The notes: generated by a model from the letters alone, not told the origin. A stretch of DNA of 25,906 nucleotides from CAYHIN01 sp964356705 (GCA_964356705.1 CAYHIN010000009.1:1-25906), one strand, 5' to 3'; positions 1-6,411 are shown, numbered from the stretch's first letter. Made by a program: numbers and translations.

Positions 1-2
1 GA

Positions 3-671
3 AGTGTGGTGGTTTCTAAACAGCTAAACGCGGTGGCTGACTTTGTGAGGGGCGACAAGCATTACGAGCTGATATCTGGGCTGACGATCAGCGATCCTAT
101 GCTCTTTAATTCCCAAAAGATACTACATTACTCTGATACGGTTGAGAAAGAGTACCAAGACACTCTCTACTCTCTGGTGTCTAATCAGCCGGGACATTTT
201 GAGTTTGAGTATGGGAGGGTGCGTGGCGAGGAGAAGTTTTTGTTTTTTGACTACAATGACGAGCCGGCCTACGAAGACGTGGATGGGCTGTTCCAAGATT
301 TGTTGATATACCACGATCTAAATGTCACTGCAGTGGGAGATGGTGTGTTGCTGACTGGTTTACCAGCGAGTCATGGTAAAGCTTCAGGTAAATGTAGAAT
401 TGTGATGAGTAGCGAGCCCGATGAGTGGAAGAATGTAGAAAAAGGAGAAGTTTTAGTAACCAATGCTACAAGTCCAGATATGACACCAGCCATGGCCAAG
501 GCAGTTGCGATTGTGACTGATTTTGGAGGGGTGACTTGTCATGCCGCTATTGTGTGTCGAGAATTAAATCTTCCTTGTATAGTAGGTACAAAAACTGGAA
601 CGTCTATATTAAAAAACGGAATGAAGGTGGAAGTGGATGCATACAAGGGAACTGTTAGTTCGGCCCCTTGA
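3..671 (+). CDS. PEP-utilising protein, C-terminal phosphohistidine (mobile) domain, 5' partial
   Basis: The reading frame is open to the left window edge, so the N-terminus is probably outside; the first internal start is GTG at 6. The last ~110 residues form a PEP-utiliser mobile (swivelling) domain. It starts near GLPASHGKASGK and carries the phosphohistidine motif GGVTCHAAI (His about residue 179 counted from the GTG), followed by a CREL-type helix and the IVG turn, as in PEP synthase. In that family the His shuttles phosphate between a nucleotide-binding and a PEP-binding domain. The preceding ~110 residues are acidic and aromatic-rich (for example FEFEYGRVRGEE) and I do not recognise them. 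No ATP-grasp or TIM-barrel domain is visible in the window. It could be the tail of a full PEP-synthase-like enzyme or a short regulatory phosphocarrier. The domain call is secure; the function is unknown. Confidence 0.8.
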   Translation, partial: SVVVSKQLNAVADFVRGDKHYELISGLTISDPMLFNSQKILHYSDTVEKEYQDTLYSLVSNQPGHFEFEYGRVRGEEKFLFFDYNDEPAYEDVDGLFQDLLIYHDLNVTAVGDGVLLTGLPASHGKASGKCRIVMSSEPDEWKNVEKGEVLVTNATSPDMTPAMAKAVAIVTDFGGVTCHAAIVCRELNLPCIVGTKTGTSILKNGMKVEVDAYKGTVSSAP

Positions 672-684
672 ATTAATATACTTT

Positions 685-1065
685 ATGGTAGAGTTATTCA
701 AAAAAGTTCAGTTTGGAAAAATAATTAGAGGTTTTGGGAACTTTCTTTCGCCAATAATTTATTTGTCGGTTTGGTATTTATTTATTAAATTATCTTCAAA
801 AGAAATTCCACAGATAGTAGTTAACTCCGACACTTTTTTGTTTTTGTCATTTGTAGTATTTGTTTTTGGTCTAGTCACAAAATCTACCTCTTGGTCGATA
901 GGACACGAAAAATTTGGAATAAAGGGGGACTCACACGGAAAATTGATTAGTTACCATAGAGGAGATTCTGGCGATACATGGTTTGATTTATTTACCGACA
1001 ATCCAGATTTACTAGAAAAAAACAAGGATTTTATTGAAAAGTTAACCTCAAAGACGAAGGAATGA
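685..1065 (+). CDS. Small two-helix membrane protein of unknown function
   Basis: It encodes 126 residues from ATG 685. An upstream in-frame start at 637 would overlap the preceding gene and is not preferred; the chosen ATG lies 13 nt after that gene's stop. Two hydrophobic segments are seen at about residues 18-35 (FLSPIIYLSVWYLFI) and 48-65 (FLFLSFVVFVFGLV), followed by a charged C-terminal tail. A TAATAT box at 674-679 ends 5 nt before the ATG and could be a -10 element. The stop overlaps the next gene as ATGA, so the two are probably translated together. I recognise no family. The stretch is visibly AT-rich. Confidence 0.6.
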   Translation: MVELFKKVQFGKIIRGFGNFLSPIIYLSVWYLFIKLSSKEIPQIVVNSDTFLFLSFVVFVFGLVTKSTSWSIGHEKFGIKGDSHGKLISYHRGDSGDTWFDLFTDNPDLLEKNKDFIEKLTSKTKE

Positions 1066-1679
1066 ATGTTCTCAACCCTGGTGATTATATTCAACTACTG
1101 ATAGCGACAGCCACTCTTATAGCCGTTCTAGTGGCGTTGTTTGCAGAGAGATTTTGGAGATGGTTAGACCGTCCTAAATTAGATATCCAGTTTAATAAAA
1201 ATTCAGATAGGTGTTTCAGGTGGGCGCTAGTACCGCTTTGCAATATACAGGATGAGGGACAAAAGAGTAATGTAAAAAAGTTTTATTTTAGGCTTAAAGT
1301 TACCAACCGCGGAGGAGCAGCGAAAGGATTAAAGGTAAGAGTGGATATTAGAGATGAAAGAGGTACAGAAACGGAAAGGTTTGAACCTTCAACTTTGCAG
1401 TGGATTAATAGGAAAGAAGAAATAGATCTTCTAAATGGAGAATCTGAATATGTAAATTTTCTCTCCCAGGTGGTCAACTCTCCTGAAATAAAAAACCGAT
1501 TGACTGTTGAAGTTTTTGACACAAGCTCACGAGGGATTGCCTGGGATAGAATACTAAAAATATATAAGTATTCAATAGCGATATACGGAGAGAATATCAA
1601 ACCTATTGTTGTAGCCGCTAAGTTTATTCCCAATAGTGATGTTACAAAACCAGGGAATTTAACCGTATATGCAAATTAG
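1062..1679 (+). CDS. Membrane-anchored protein with probable beta-rich cytosolic domain
   Basis: It encodes 205 residues. ATG 1062 overlaps the preceding stop (ATGA), suggesting translational coupling. One N-terminal transmembrane helix (about residues 9-27, IQLLIATATLIAVLVALFAE) is followed by a basic/aromatic stop-transfer segment (RFWRWLDRPK) and a soluble domain of alternating hydrophobic strands (KFYFRLKVTNRGGAAKGLKV and similar), which reads like an immunoglobulin-type beta sandwich. The overall plan of short N-terminal anchor plus LDIQF and LKVTNRG resembles uncharacterised bacterial proteins that I cannot name. It forms a two-gene unit with the small membrane protein upstream. Function unknown. 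Confidence 0.6.
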   Translation: MNVLNPGDYIQLLIATATLIAVLVALFAERFWRWLDRPKLDIQFNKNSDRCFRWALVPLCNIQDEGQKSNVKKFYFRLKVTNRGGAAKGLKVRVDIRDERGTETERFEPSTLQWINRKEEIDLLNGESEYVNFLSQVVNSPEIKNRLTVEVFDTSSRGIAWDRILKIYKYSIAIYGENIKPIVVAAKFIPNSDVTKPGNLTVYAN

Positions 1680-1782
1680 TAATATTGAGAGGTTAGTAAA
1701 GTTTCCTACTTTTGATCAATGGGTGGGTTGTAACGGAATGTTGTAAAATGCTTGTGTTAGTTGAAAATTTAGTTCGTATCTG

Positions 1783-1905
1783 GTGTTCTCGGTCTTGGTG
1801 CGACGGCAGTCGCACACGGCGTGCGCAAAAAATAGGCGGAGGCGAGGCGGTAGCCGAGCCGCAAGTCAGCGAGCGAAGCGAGCTGCTGCATCACGGGGAC
1901 TCTCG
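1783..1905. repeat. GC-rich hairpin-prone block, possible mobile-element remnant
   Basis: This stretch between two AT-rich gene blocks is clearly GC-rich. It holds a perfect 7-bp stem (GTGCGAC, loop GGCA, GTCGCAC; 1798-1815). An alternative pairing joins CGCAC at 1811-1815 to GTGCG at 1821-1825. GGCGAGGCGG is followed by GCCGAGCCG, and the GCGA tetramer recurs around 1868-1882. The block ends directly at the left copy of the 34-bp direct repeat. Short frames cross it, but their products are low-complexity Arg/Ala strings and not convincing proteins. The rest of 1680-1955 shows nothing I can name. Confidence 0.45.
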
Positions 1906-1939
1906 AAAATCAGTGCGAACTTTTTCAAAAACCAGCTCA
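1906..1939. repeat. 34-bp direct repeat, left copy
   Basis: It matches the copy at 3238-3271 at 32 of 34 positions, in direct orientation. The core is CGAACTTTTTCAAAAAC, with G/C differences only at position 10 and position 28. It lies 16 bp beyond the stop codon of the mobile-domain gene (stop at 1956-1958). Together the two copies frame a two-gene cassette. Confidence 0.8.
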
Positions 1940-1955
1940 AGGATCTGGCTCGTGT

Positions 1956-2276
1956 TCATTTAACAATCTCCACGGTGCCTAAGGTACCATTTACTCTGAC
2001 TGTTTGACCATCTTTTATTTTCTTGGTGACACCTGGTATGGCAACGACTGCCGGGATGCTGTACTCGCGTGAAACAATGGCTGCGTGGGAGAGGACTCCA
2101 CCGGTTTCAGTAACAATTCCTCCTGAGGCGTGCATCAGAGGAGTCCAGGCCGGGCTGGTGGCAACTGTAACTAAGATGTCACCGGGCTTGAAATTCTCAA
2201 TTTCATCAAGACTCAGAACCACTCTGGCAGTTCCAGTGACTTCACCATGGCTGGCGGCGCTACCTTTGAGCAGCAT
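1956..2276 (-). CDS. Free-standing PEP-utiliser phosphohistidine domain protein
   Basis: It encodes 106 residues, essentially the whole of one PEP-utilising mobile domain and nothing else. It opens with LKGSAASHGEVTG and continues with GDILVTVATSPAWTPLM, the phosphohistidine motif GGVLSHAAIVSRE (His64), IPAVV and the closing DGQTVRVNGTLGTVEIV. In PEP synthase, PPDK and rifampicin phosphotransferase this domain is one module of a large chain; here it is a separate polypeptide. Its ATG lies inside the 3' end of the upstream gene in a different frame and is preceded 5 nt upstream by a perfect AAGGAGGT ribosome-binding site, so it is a genuine start and not a simple frameshift scar. It probably works in trans with the upstream product, which resembles the domain that normally precedes it. 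Confidence 0.85.
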   Translation of the reverse strand: MLLKGSAASHGEVTGTARVVLSLDEIENFKPGDILVTVATSPAWTPLMHASGGIVTETGGVLSHAAIVSREYSIPAVVAIPGVTKKIKDGQTVRVNGTLGTVEIVK

Positions 2277-3219
2277 GTTTTACCTCCTTCCAAGACATCT
2301 TAAATAATTTGTCTTCTGGGATATTATTCAATTTGGCCAAGCGAAGTAACATCTGTCGCAAGTAATAGTCGGCTTGGAATTCAAAATAACGACGGTCTTC
2401 GCGGAGAGCAACGTTTTGTTGGACAATTTGTAATAACCAGTTAAACAACACTTTGGGAACACGTAACTGTTTTTGTAGTTGAATTATACTTTGCTCTCTT
2501 TTGATTCTTGCTGATTCGAGTCGAGATTTTGGTGATGGGGAAAACTTTGATAGTGTCAAAAGCGACCGGATGGCTATTGGTCTTTCGCGAAGTGTTGGTA
2601 ATGCAATATCCCAGTCGTCAACTTTGCTTCCAAACTCATCCAGATAGGACTCTAATAGTTTTCTTTGAGTTTCGATGTCTGTCTCCTGGCTTACCTCCCA
2701 AAGTTTCTGATCTGCTTCGATTGTTTTGTTGTTGAACCCAATGAGAAGATTTTGATAAGGAATCGATTTGTCCAAAACAAGAAAAGGGTAAAGGAGTTTG
2801 AAAACAATTTCCCAGCCCCATGAAGGCAAAGCTGAATAACCACCTTGAACCATGCTCCAAGCTGATTTTTCAGCTACGAATTCGACCTTACTGGCAAACT
2901 TAGACGCAGGGTAGCTGCTCTGTTCTTCAAACATCTTCCTTATTTGCAACATGTTGCCCTGGTGTATTGGAAAGACAGTTTTTTGATACCATGTTCTCAG
3001 TGTAAACATTTCCCAGATTAGACTCCCCATGAATCCCAAAAGAATGGAGACTAGTATGTTTCTAGAAATGAGCCAGAGACCAAAGAATAGAATTAGCCAT
3101 TTGGGAGCGGTCATGTTTAAAAAGTTCCAAGCAGTAATTCTGATTACATATGGGAGTCGGAGAGTTTTCTCCATTTGTGACATCGGTTGTCTCAACCACT
3201 CGGAATTTATGCTGGACAT
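2260..3219 (-). CDS. PEP-synthase-like helical domain protein with membrane segment
   Basis: It encodes 319 residues. Two adjacent hydrophobic stretches at about residues 38-70 (WLILFFGLWLISRNILVSIL, then LGFMGSLIW) suggest a membrane hairpin. The C-terminal ~60 residues (NVALREDRRYFEFQADYYLR, then LAKLNNIPEDKLFKMSWKEV) match the helical region that precedes the mobile domain in rifampicin-phosphotransferase/PEP-synthase-like proteins, where the pattern is REDRRYY...LGRRL...DDVFYLTWEEL. The chain stops right after this motif, and the mobile domain follows as a separate overlapping gene (17 bp overlap). No ATP-grasp domain is present, so phosphate would have to come from another protein. A TACAAT box at 3228-3233 (minus) ends 8 nt before the ATG. 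Family assignment rests on the C-terminal part; the role is unknown. Confidence 0.65.
   Translation of the reverse strand: MSSINSEWLRQPMSQMEKTLRLPYVIRITAWNFLNMTAPKWLILFFGLWLISRNILVSILLGFMGSLIWEMFTLRTWYQKTVFPIHQGNMLQIRKMFEEQSSYPASKFASKVEFVAEKSAWSMVQGGYSALPSWGWEIVFKLLYPFLVLDKSIPYQNLLIGFNNKTIEADQKLWEVSQETDIETQRKLLESYLDEFGSKVDDWDIALPTLRERPIAIRSLLTLSKFSPSPKSRLESARIKREQSIIQLQKQLRVPKVLFNWLLQIVQQNVALREDRRYFEFQADYYLRQMLLRLAKLNNIPEDKLFKMSWKEVKHAAQR
2282..2289 (-). promoter_or_regulatory. Strong Shine-Dalgarno inside the upstream coding sequence
   Basis: On the minus strand AAGGAGGT is followed by AAAAC and the ATG at 2276. The same bases encode Lys-Glu-Val near the end of the overlapping upstream gene. 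It is the one obvious full-length Shine-Dalgarno I noticed in the window, and it fixes the start of the free-standing mobile-domain protein. Confidence 0.8.
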
Positions 3220-3237
3220 GTATATTGATTGTATATC

Positions 3238-3271
3238 AAAATCAGTCCGAACTTTTTCAAAAACGAGCTCA
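3238..3271. repeat. 34-bp direct repeat, right copy
   Basis: It is the partner of 1906-1939 (32/34 identical). It starts 19 bp upstream of the start codon of the minus-strand cassette gene. Read on the minus strand it contains TTGAAA (3255-3260), which could contribute a -35 element, although the spacing to the -10 candidates (19-21 bp) is poor. Confidence 0.8.
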
Positions 3272-3289
3272 CAAAGGGAATTAAGGTAC

Positions 3290-3318
3290 TTGACAATCGC
3301 CTAGTAATCGCCTATTAT
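3290..3318 (+). promoter_or_regulatory. Consensus sigma70-type promoter for the Fic gene
   Basis: TTGACA (3290-3295), a 17-bp spacer and TATTAT (3313-3318). Transcription would start near 3325, only about 4 nt before the ATG at 3329, so the mRNA should be leaderless. No Shine-Dalgarno precedes the gene. The spacer contains a short tandem repeat, AATCGCCTA twice. Confidence 0.75.
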
Positions 3319-3328
3319 TTGACTGGAT

Positions 3329-4357
3329 ATGTTTACTCCTAAATACACGATCACCGACCAATTACTAGCTAACATTTCCCACGTAAACAGCCTCGTCAGA
3401 GACTTAAACGATCGCCGGTTTCCCAACATTGTAGTTGTTGAGTTTGAAAAAACGGCCAGAGAAGTTTCGACTTATGCTTCAACTAGTATCGAAGGCAATC
3501 CCTTACCATTAACTGAGGTGAAGAAAGTGCTCAAGTCGCAACCAATCAACATTCGAGATAGTGAAAAAGAGGTCATCAACTACAATACCGCATTAGAAAA
3601 TCTTAATCAGATGTTGCAATCGGTCCAGTTAGAGATTTCTCTAAAACTGATTTTGGATATTCACAAGCAAGTCATGGTCGGGCTCCTGCCTACTTTCGAA
3701 ACTGGTAAACTTAGACAAAATCCAGTGGTAGTTAACGATCCAAGAACGGGGAAGATGGTTTATTTACCTCCGGATGTCGAAAAAATAGAAGAATTGATTA
3801 ATGATTTAATTGCATATACCAAAGATAACGGACGGAAAGTTGATCCGTTAATTCTAGCTGGAGTCTTTCATAAACAAATGGTTATTGTTCATCCGTTCAT
3901 GGACGGAAACGGTAGAACCACCCGATTAGCTACGAAGGTGCTGTTGGCAAAAATGGGATTGAATACCTTTAATCTATTTAGTTTTGAGAATTATTACAAT
4001 CAAAATGTTACCAAGTATTTCCAAACGATCGGTGAGTATGGAGATTACAATGAACTAGAAGAATCAATCGATTTTACGAGCTGGCTTGAGTATTTTACTG
4101 GAGGATTGATAGATGAACTTTTGCGGGTCAATAAGCTTCTCCCGGTTGGTGGCAATACTCCAGACACCAAACTGGAGACTCATCACATTAAAATACTTGA
4201 ATATATTAAGCAAAACGGTTTTATCACAGATCGAAGTTACGCTAAATTGACTGATAGGGCAAAGGCCACTCGCACAATGGACTTTCAGAAACTGCTAAAT
4301 CTTGGACTCATTGAGCGAAAAGGCAAAGGCAGATCCACACATTACGTTCGAAAGTAA
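3329..4357 (+). CDS. Fic-domain AMP-transferase with winged-helix C-terminus
   Basis: It encodes 342 residues. The Fic catalytic loop HPFMDGNGRTTR is at residues 188-199 (His188 is the predicted base, Asp192 binds Mg, Arg199 contacts phosphates), and matches the active consensus HPFx(D/E)GNGRxxR. An N-terminal inhibitory motif STSIEG (residues 51-56, [S/T]xxxE[G/N]) makes it an auto-inhibited class II Fic. Residues ~283-342 (HHIKILEYIKQNGFI, DRAKATRTMDFQKLLNLGLI) look like a winged-helix domain. Known active relatives transfer AMP from ATP to Ser, Thr or Tyr on target proteins; the target here is unknown. It is monocistronic, reads away from the repeat-bracketed cassette and has its own near-consensus promoter. 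Genes of this type are often mobile or stress-linked, which fits the accessory setting. Confidence 0.92.
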   Translation: MFTPKYTITDQLLANISHVNSLVRDLNDRRFPNIVVVEFEKTAREVSTYASTSIEGNPLPLTEVKKVLKSQPINIRDSEKEVINYNTALENLNQMLQSVQLEISLKLILDIHKQVMVGLLPTFETGKLRQNPVVVNDPRTGKMVYLPPDVEKIEELINDLIAYTKDNGRKVDPLILAGVFHKQMVIVHPFMDGNGRTTRLATKVLLAKMGLNTFNLFSFENYYNQNVTKYFQTIGEYGDYNELEESIDFTSWLEYFTGGLIDELLRVNKLLPVGGNTPDTKLETHHIKILEYIKQNGFITDRSYAKLTDRAKATRTMDFQKLLNLGLIERKGKGRSTHYVRK

Positions 4358-4450
4358 AATAACCCACGACCTTACTGTCGGGGTATCTTCTCGCAGTCGG
4401 ATTTCGTCCGATTGATTGAAAGTAATGTTTGGATTATGAGATAATTCGGC
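4358..4450. other. Intergenic stretch with two short stem-loops
   Basis: The first stem-loop (4364-4383) pairs CCACGAC with GTCGGGG, with one mismatch, around CTTACT. The second (4395-4413) pairs AGTCGGA with TCCGATT, including one G-U, around TTTCG. Neither is followed by a T-run, so I do not call them intrinsic terminators. They could stabilise the fic mRNA 3' end. The region continues into a candidate small-ORF promoter. Confidence 0.4.
4416..4445 (+). promoter_or_regulatory. Candidate promoter before a 23-codon ORF
   Basis: TTGAAA (4416-4421), an 18-bp spacer and GATAAT (4440-4445), with an ATG 5 nt further on. This is the same close -10/ATG geometry as at other genes in the window, but both boxes are weaker. 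Confidence 0.35.
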
Positions 4451-4522
4451 ATGGATATGGGAGTGATTGTTGAAAAATATGGTAAGGGTGGAGATGCCAT
4501 GACATGGAGGAAGGAATTGTGA
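4451..4522 (+). CDS. Candidate 23-residue small protein or gene remnant
   Basis: An ORF runs from ATG 4451 to TGA 4522. It begins MDMGVIVEKYGKGGDAMTW and ends RKEL. It is charged, has no membrane segment and resembles the amphipathic start of a longer soluble protein. A candidate promoter sits just upstream in leaderless geometry. It may be a real microprotein, a leader peptide for the dehydrogenase gene 43 nt downstream, or a decayed gene. I recognise no family. Confidence 0.25.
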   Translation: MDMGVIVEKYGKGGDAMTWRKEL

Positions 4523-4550
4523 ACTGTGGTTGCGCTTTGGATGTATTTAG

Positions 4551-4556
4551 TATAAT
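4551..4556 (+). promoter_or_regulatory. -10 box (TATAAT) of the Ldh_2-like gene
   Basis: A perfect TATAAT ends 8 nt before ATG 4565, so transcription would begin at or within 1-2 nt of the start codon. A clear -35 is missing; TTGCGC at 4530-4535 is the best match but gives only a 15-bp spacer. Confidence 0.55.
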
Positions 4557-4564
4557 AAAGAGTA

Positions 4565-5541
4565 ATGAAAATTAAGATTTCGGAACTAGTAGAGGCTGCA
4601 ACAAAGGCAATAACTGGGTATGGATATAATCCTCAAGAGACAAAAGTCATTTTGGACGTGTTGATGTATGCCCAACTGCGTGGAAATAACCAAGGGGTAG
4701 TAAAGCTGATTGGTAATGGTATCCCCAAAAGAGAAGGTGCCGCTGAACCAAGCCTAGTAAAAGAAACAGGTGTGTCCGCATTGGTAGACGGAAATAAGAC
4801 TCATGCCATGGTTGTCATGCGTAAAGTTACCGACCTCGCGATCAAAAAGGCTAAGGAGTCAGGGGTGGGAATCGCTGGTAACTTTAATACTGACGAGTCA
4901 ACAGGTGCTTTGGGATATTATGTTAAGAGAGTTGCTGATGCTGGACTGATAGGCTTTGCCTTTTCGTCTGCACCATTTCAGACTACCGCCCCTCATGGTT
5001 CAAATGAAGCTAATTTTGTACAAATCCTATCGCTTACGGAATTCCGACTGAATCTGATCCAATAGTTTTTGATATGACAACCTCAGCTATGGCTTATTAT
5101 GGCCTGATTGAGGCAAAAACCGCAGGTAAACAAGTAGTGGAAGGAATTGGATATGATGCTGATGGGAACGAGACGACTGACCCGGTAAAAATAATGGGTG
5201 GAGCATTAAAAACTTTGGCTGGACATAAAGGATCAGGCTTGGCTCTCGTCGTGCAGATTCTGGCCGGAACATTTGTGCAGGCAGACTCGTTTGATAGTGA
5301 TAGTACTAATGCCGGCAATCTAGTAATTGCGATTGATCCCAACATCTTTGTACCCGCGAGTGAATTTAACAAAAACGTGTCGGAAATAGTAGCCAAAGTG
5401 AAATCTGCCAGGAAATTGGACGGGATAAAAGAAATACTTGTACCTGGCGAAAGAGGAAATAGACTGGCTGACGAGAGAATGAAGTCAGGCGAAATCGAAA
5501 TTGAAGATAATTTGTATTCTGAATTGAAGAAACGCGTATGA
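4565..5541 (+). pseudogene. Ldh_2-family (malate/lactate/ureidoglycolate-type) dehydrogenase, frameshifted
   Basis: Two frames together give one ~325-residue Ldh_2 protein. Frame 1 runs to about 5017 and ends its homology at GSNEANF; it then reads nonsense to a stop at 5063-5065. The family continuation TNPIAYGIPTESDPIVFDMT resumes in the next frame from about 5020, and onward to 5541 (DADGNETTDP, GHKGSGLALVVQILAG). One base is missing at about 5018, where TTTTGTACA would need TTTGGTACA to restore the usual GTNP. Family members oxidise 2-hydroxy acids or reduce imines with NAD(P)H. The N-terminal SHG motif with the active-site His reads NQG here (LRGNNQG), and the usual NxNH motif reads NFNTDESTG, so both signature histidines are absent. 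It could be a true pseudogene, a draft-assembly indel in a divergent but intact protein, or a non-catalytic relative. Confidence 0.75.
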
Positions 5542-5603
5542 GATTAGATGCGGTGGGAGTAAAAACAACAAATCTGAAAAAGTTTGGAAGCTAATTTGTC
5601 AAA

Positions 5604-5897
5604 ATGACCAAATATAAACAGGCTTTCGAAGAAATGTTGGCTAAGCACAAAGATGAGTTTGATCAGTTTGGGCTGGTGCACGATGCATATTTAAAAAACC
5701 AGGAGGCAAATCAAGAGAGATTTAACGAGATAGGTAAGTCGGTGCGAAGAATAGTGGAAGATACTGAGAGATGGCTGTGTGGCAAGATGGAGACGGCGGG
5801 CAAGGGCAAGTTTTCTAACAATGTGGCTGACAAATTTCGGGCTGAAGTGCAAGCAAGGTACAAAGCCTTTGACATGATAGGTGTTACTGTAAGCTAG
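5604..5897 (+). CDS. Small charged helical protein of unknown function
   Basis: It encodes 97 residues, almost entirely helix-forming and rich in Glu, Lys, Asp and Gln (MTKYKQAFEEMLAKHKDEF at the start), with a single Cys in ERWLCGKME and no membrane segment. The composition suggests a short helical bundle or coiled coil. It starts 62 nt after the dehydrogenase remnant and overlaps the 3' end of the convergent metallopeptidase gene by 14 bp. I do not recognise the family. Confidence 0.55.
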   Translation: MTKYKQAFEEMLAKHKDEFDQFGLVHDAYLKNQEANQERFNEIGKSVRRIVEDTERWLCGKMETAGKGKFSNNVADKFRAEVQARYKAFDMIGVTVS

Positions 5898-6411
5898 TAT
5901 CCCTCAGAAATTTTCTAATCTTTTTGTGATCGGGATAGGTGATCGCTACAAGATCCCAAAACCTTTGGGAATGATTGAACTGCCTGAGATGACAGAGCTC
6001 GTGGACGATGATGTAGTCCGACTGGACTTGGGGGATGAGAGCGATTTTGTAACTAAAGTTCAGATTGCCCCTTCTGCTACAACTACCCCAACGGGAAGAA
6101 GTATTTTTGATAGCCACTGACTGATATTTAAATCCATACACCCGATTGAAATGCTCGAGCCTGGCGTGAGCCAAGGCGAGAGCTGCGGCTTTGTGCTGTA
6201 GATATTCTTTTCTTTCTTCGGATTTTGATAACTTTGGTGATTTTTCTTTTTGGACGGCTGAGTGCTTCTCTATCCAGTCTTTTTTTGTACTCACAAAAGC
6301 CTCAATTGCATACTTGGGGATGAGAGGATGGGCGGTAACTGTGACCTCACCTCCGGGGCGAATAGAGATACTGATGCCCCGGGTCCGGCGATTTCTTTTA
6401 AGGGAGTACAT
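5884..6411 (-). CDS. YgjP/DUF45-type zinc metallopeptidase-like protein
   Basis: It encodes 175 residues from ATG 6411; a TTG at 6426 would add five residues but is less likely. The family signature SSRWGSCS is at ~107-112. The zinc motif HELCH is at ~137-141, followed by HSQRFW, which supplies the third His. It opens with the basic strands typical of the family (YSLKRNRRTRGISISIRPGG). Relatives are annotated as M48-type metal-dependent hydrolases; their substrate is generally unclear. It is the last gene of a three-gene minus-strand set, and its start overlaps the stop of the upstream nuclease by 14 bp, implying coupled translation. Confidence 0.85.
   Translation of the reverse strand: MYSLKRNRRTRGISISIRPGGEVTVTAHPLIPKYAIEAFVSTKKDWIEKHSAVQKEKSPKLSKSEERKEYLQHKAAALALAHARLEHFNRVYGFKYQSVAIKNTSSRWGSCSRRGNLNFSYKIALIPQVQSDYIIVHELCHLRQFNHSQRFWDLVAITYPDHKKIRKFLRDTSLQ

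Noticed and set aside
1712..2007. Two overlapping plus-strand frames over the GC-rich block
   Set aside because: The products are Arg/Ala/Ser strings produced by repeated sequence, and both run into the antisense of the mobile-domain gene.
2061..2076. Half of a parS-like site (CGCGTGAAACA) inside the mobile-domain gene
   Set aside because: Only the right half matches the parS palindrome; the left half shares about three of eight bases, and the sequence lies in coding DNA.
1956..3219. Simple frameshift of one PEP-synthase-like gene
   Set aside because: A frameshift is still possible in origin, but the perfect Shine-Dalgarno and correctly placed ATG for the second product argue for two expressed genes.
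4364..4413. Intrinsic terminator after the Fic gene
   Set aside because: Two stem-loops exist, but neither is followed by a T-run on the plus strand.
5018..5074. A separate second dehydrogenase gene starting at 5074
   Set aside because: Homology in that frame begins before the ATG, at about 5020, showing that the two frames are halves of one gene.
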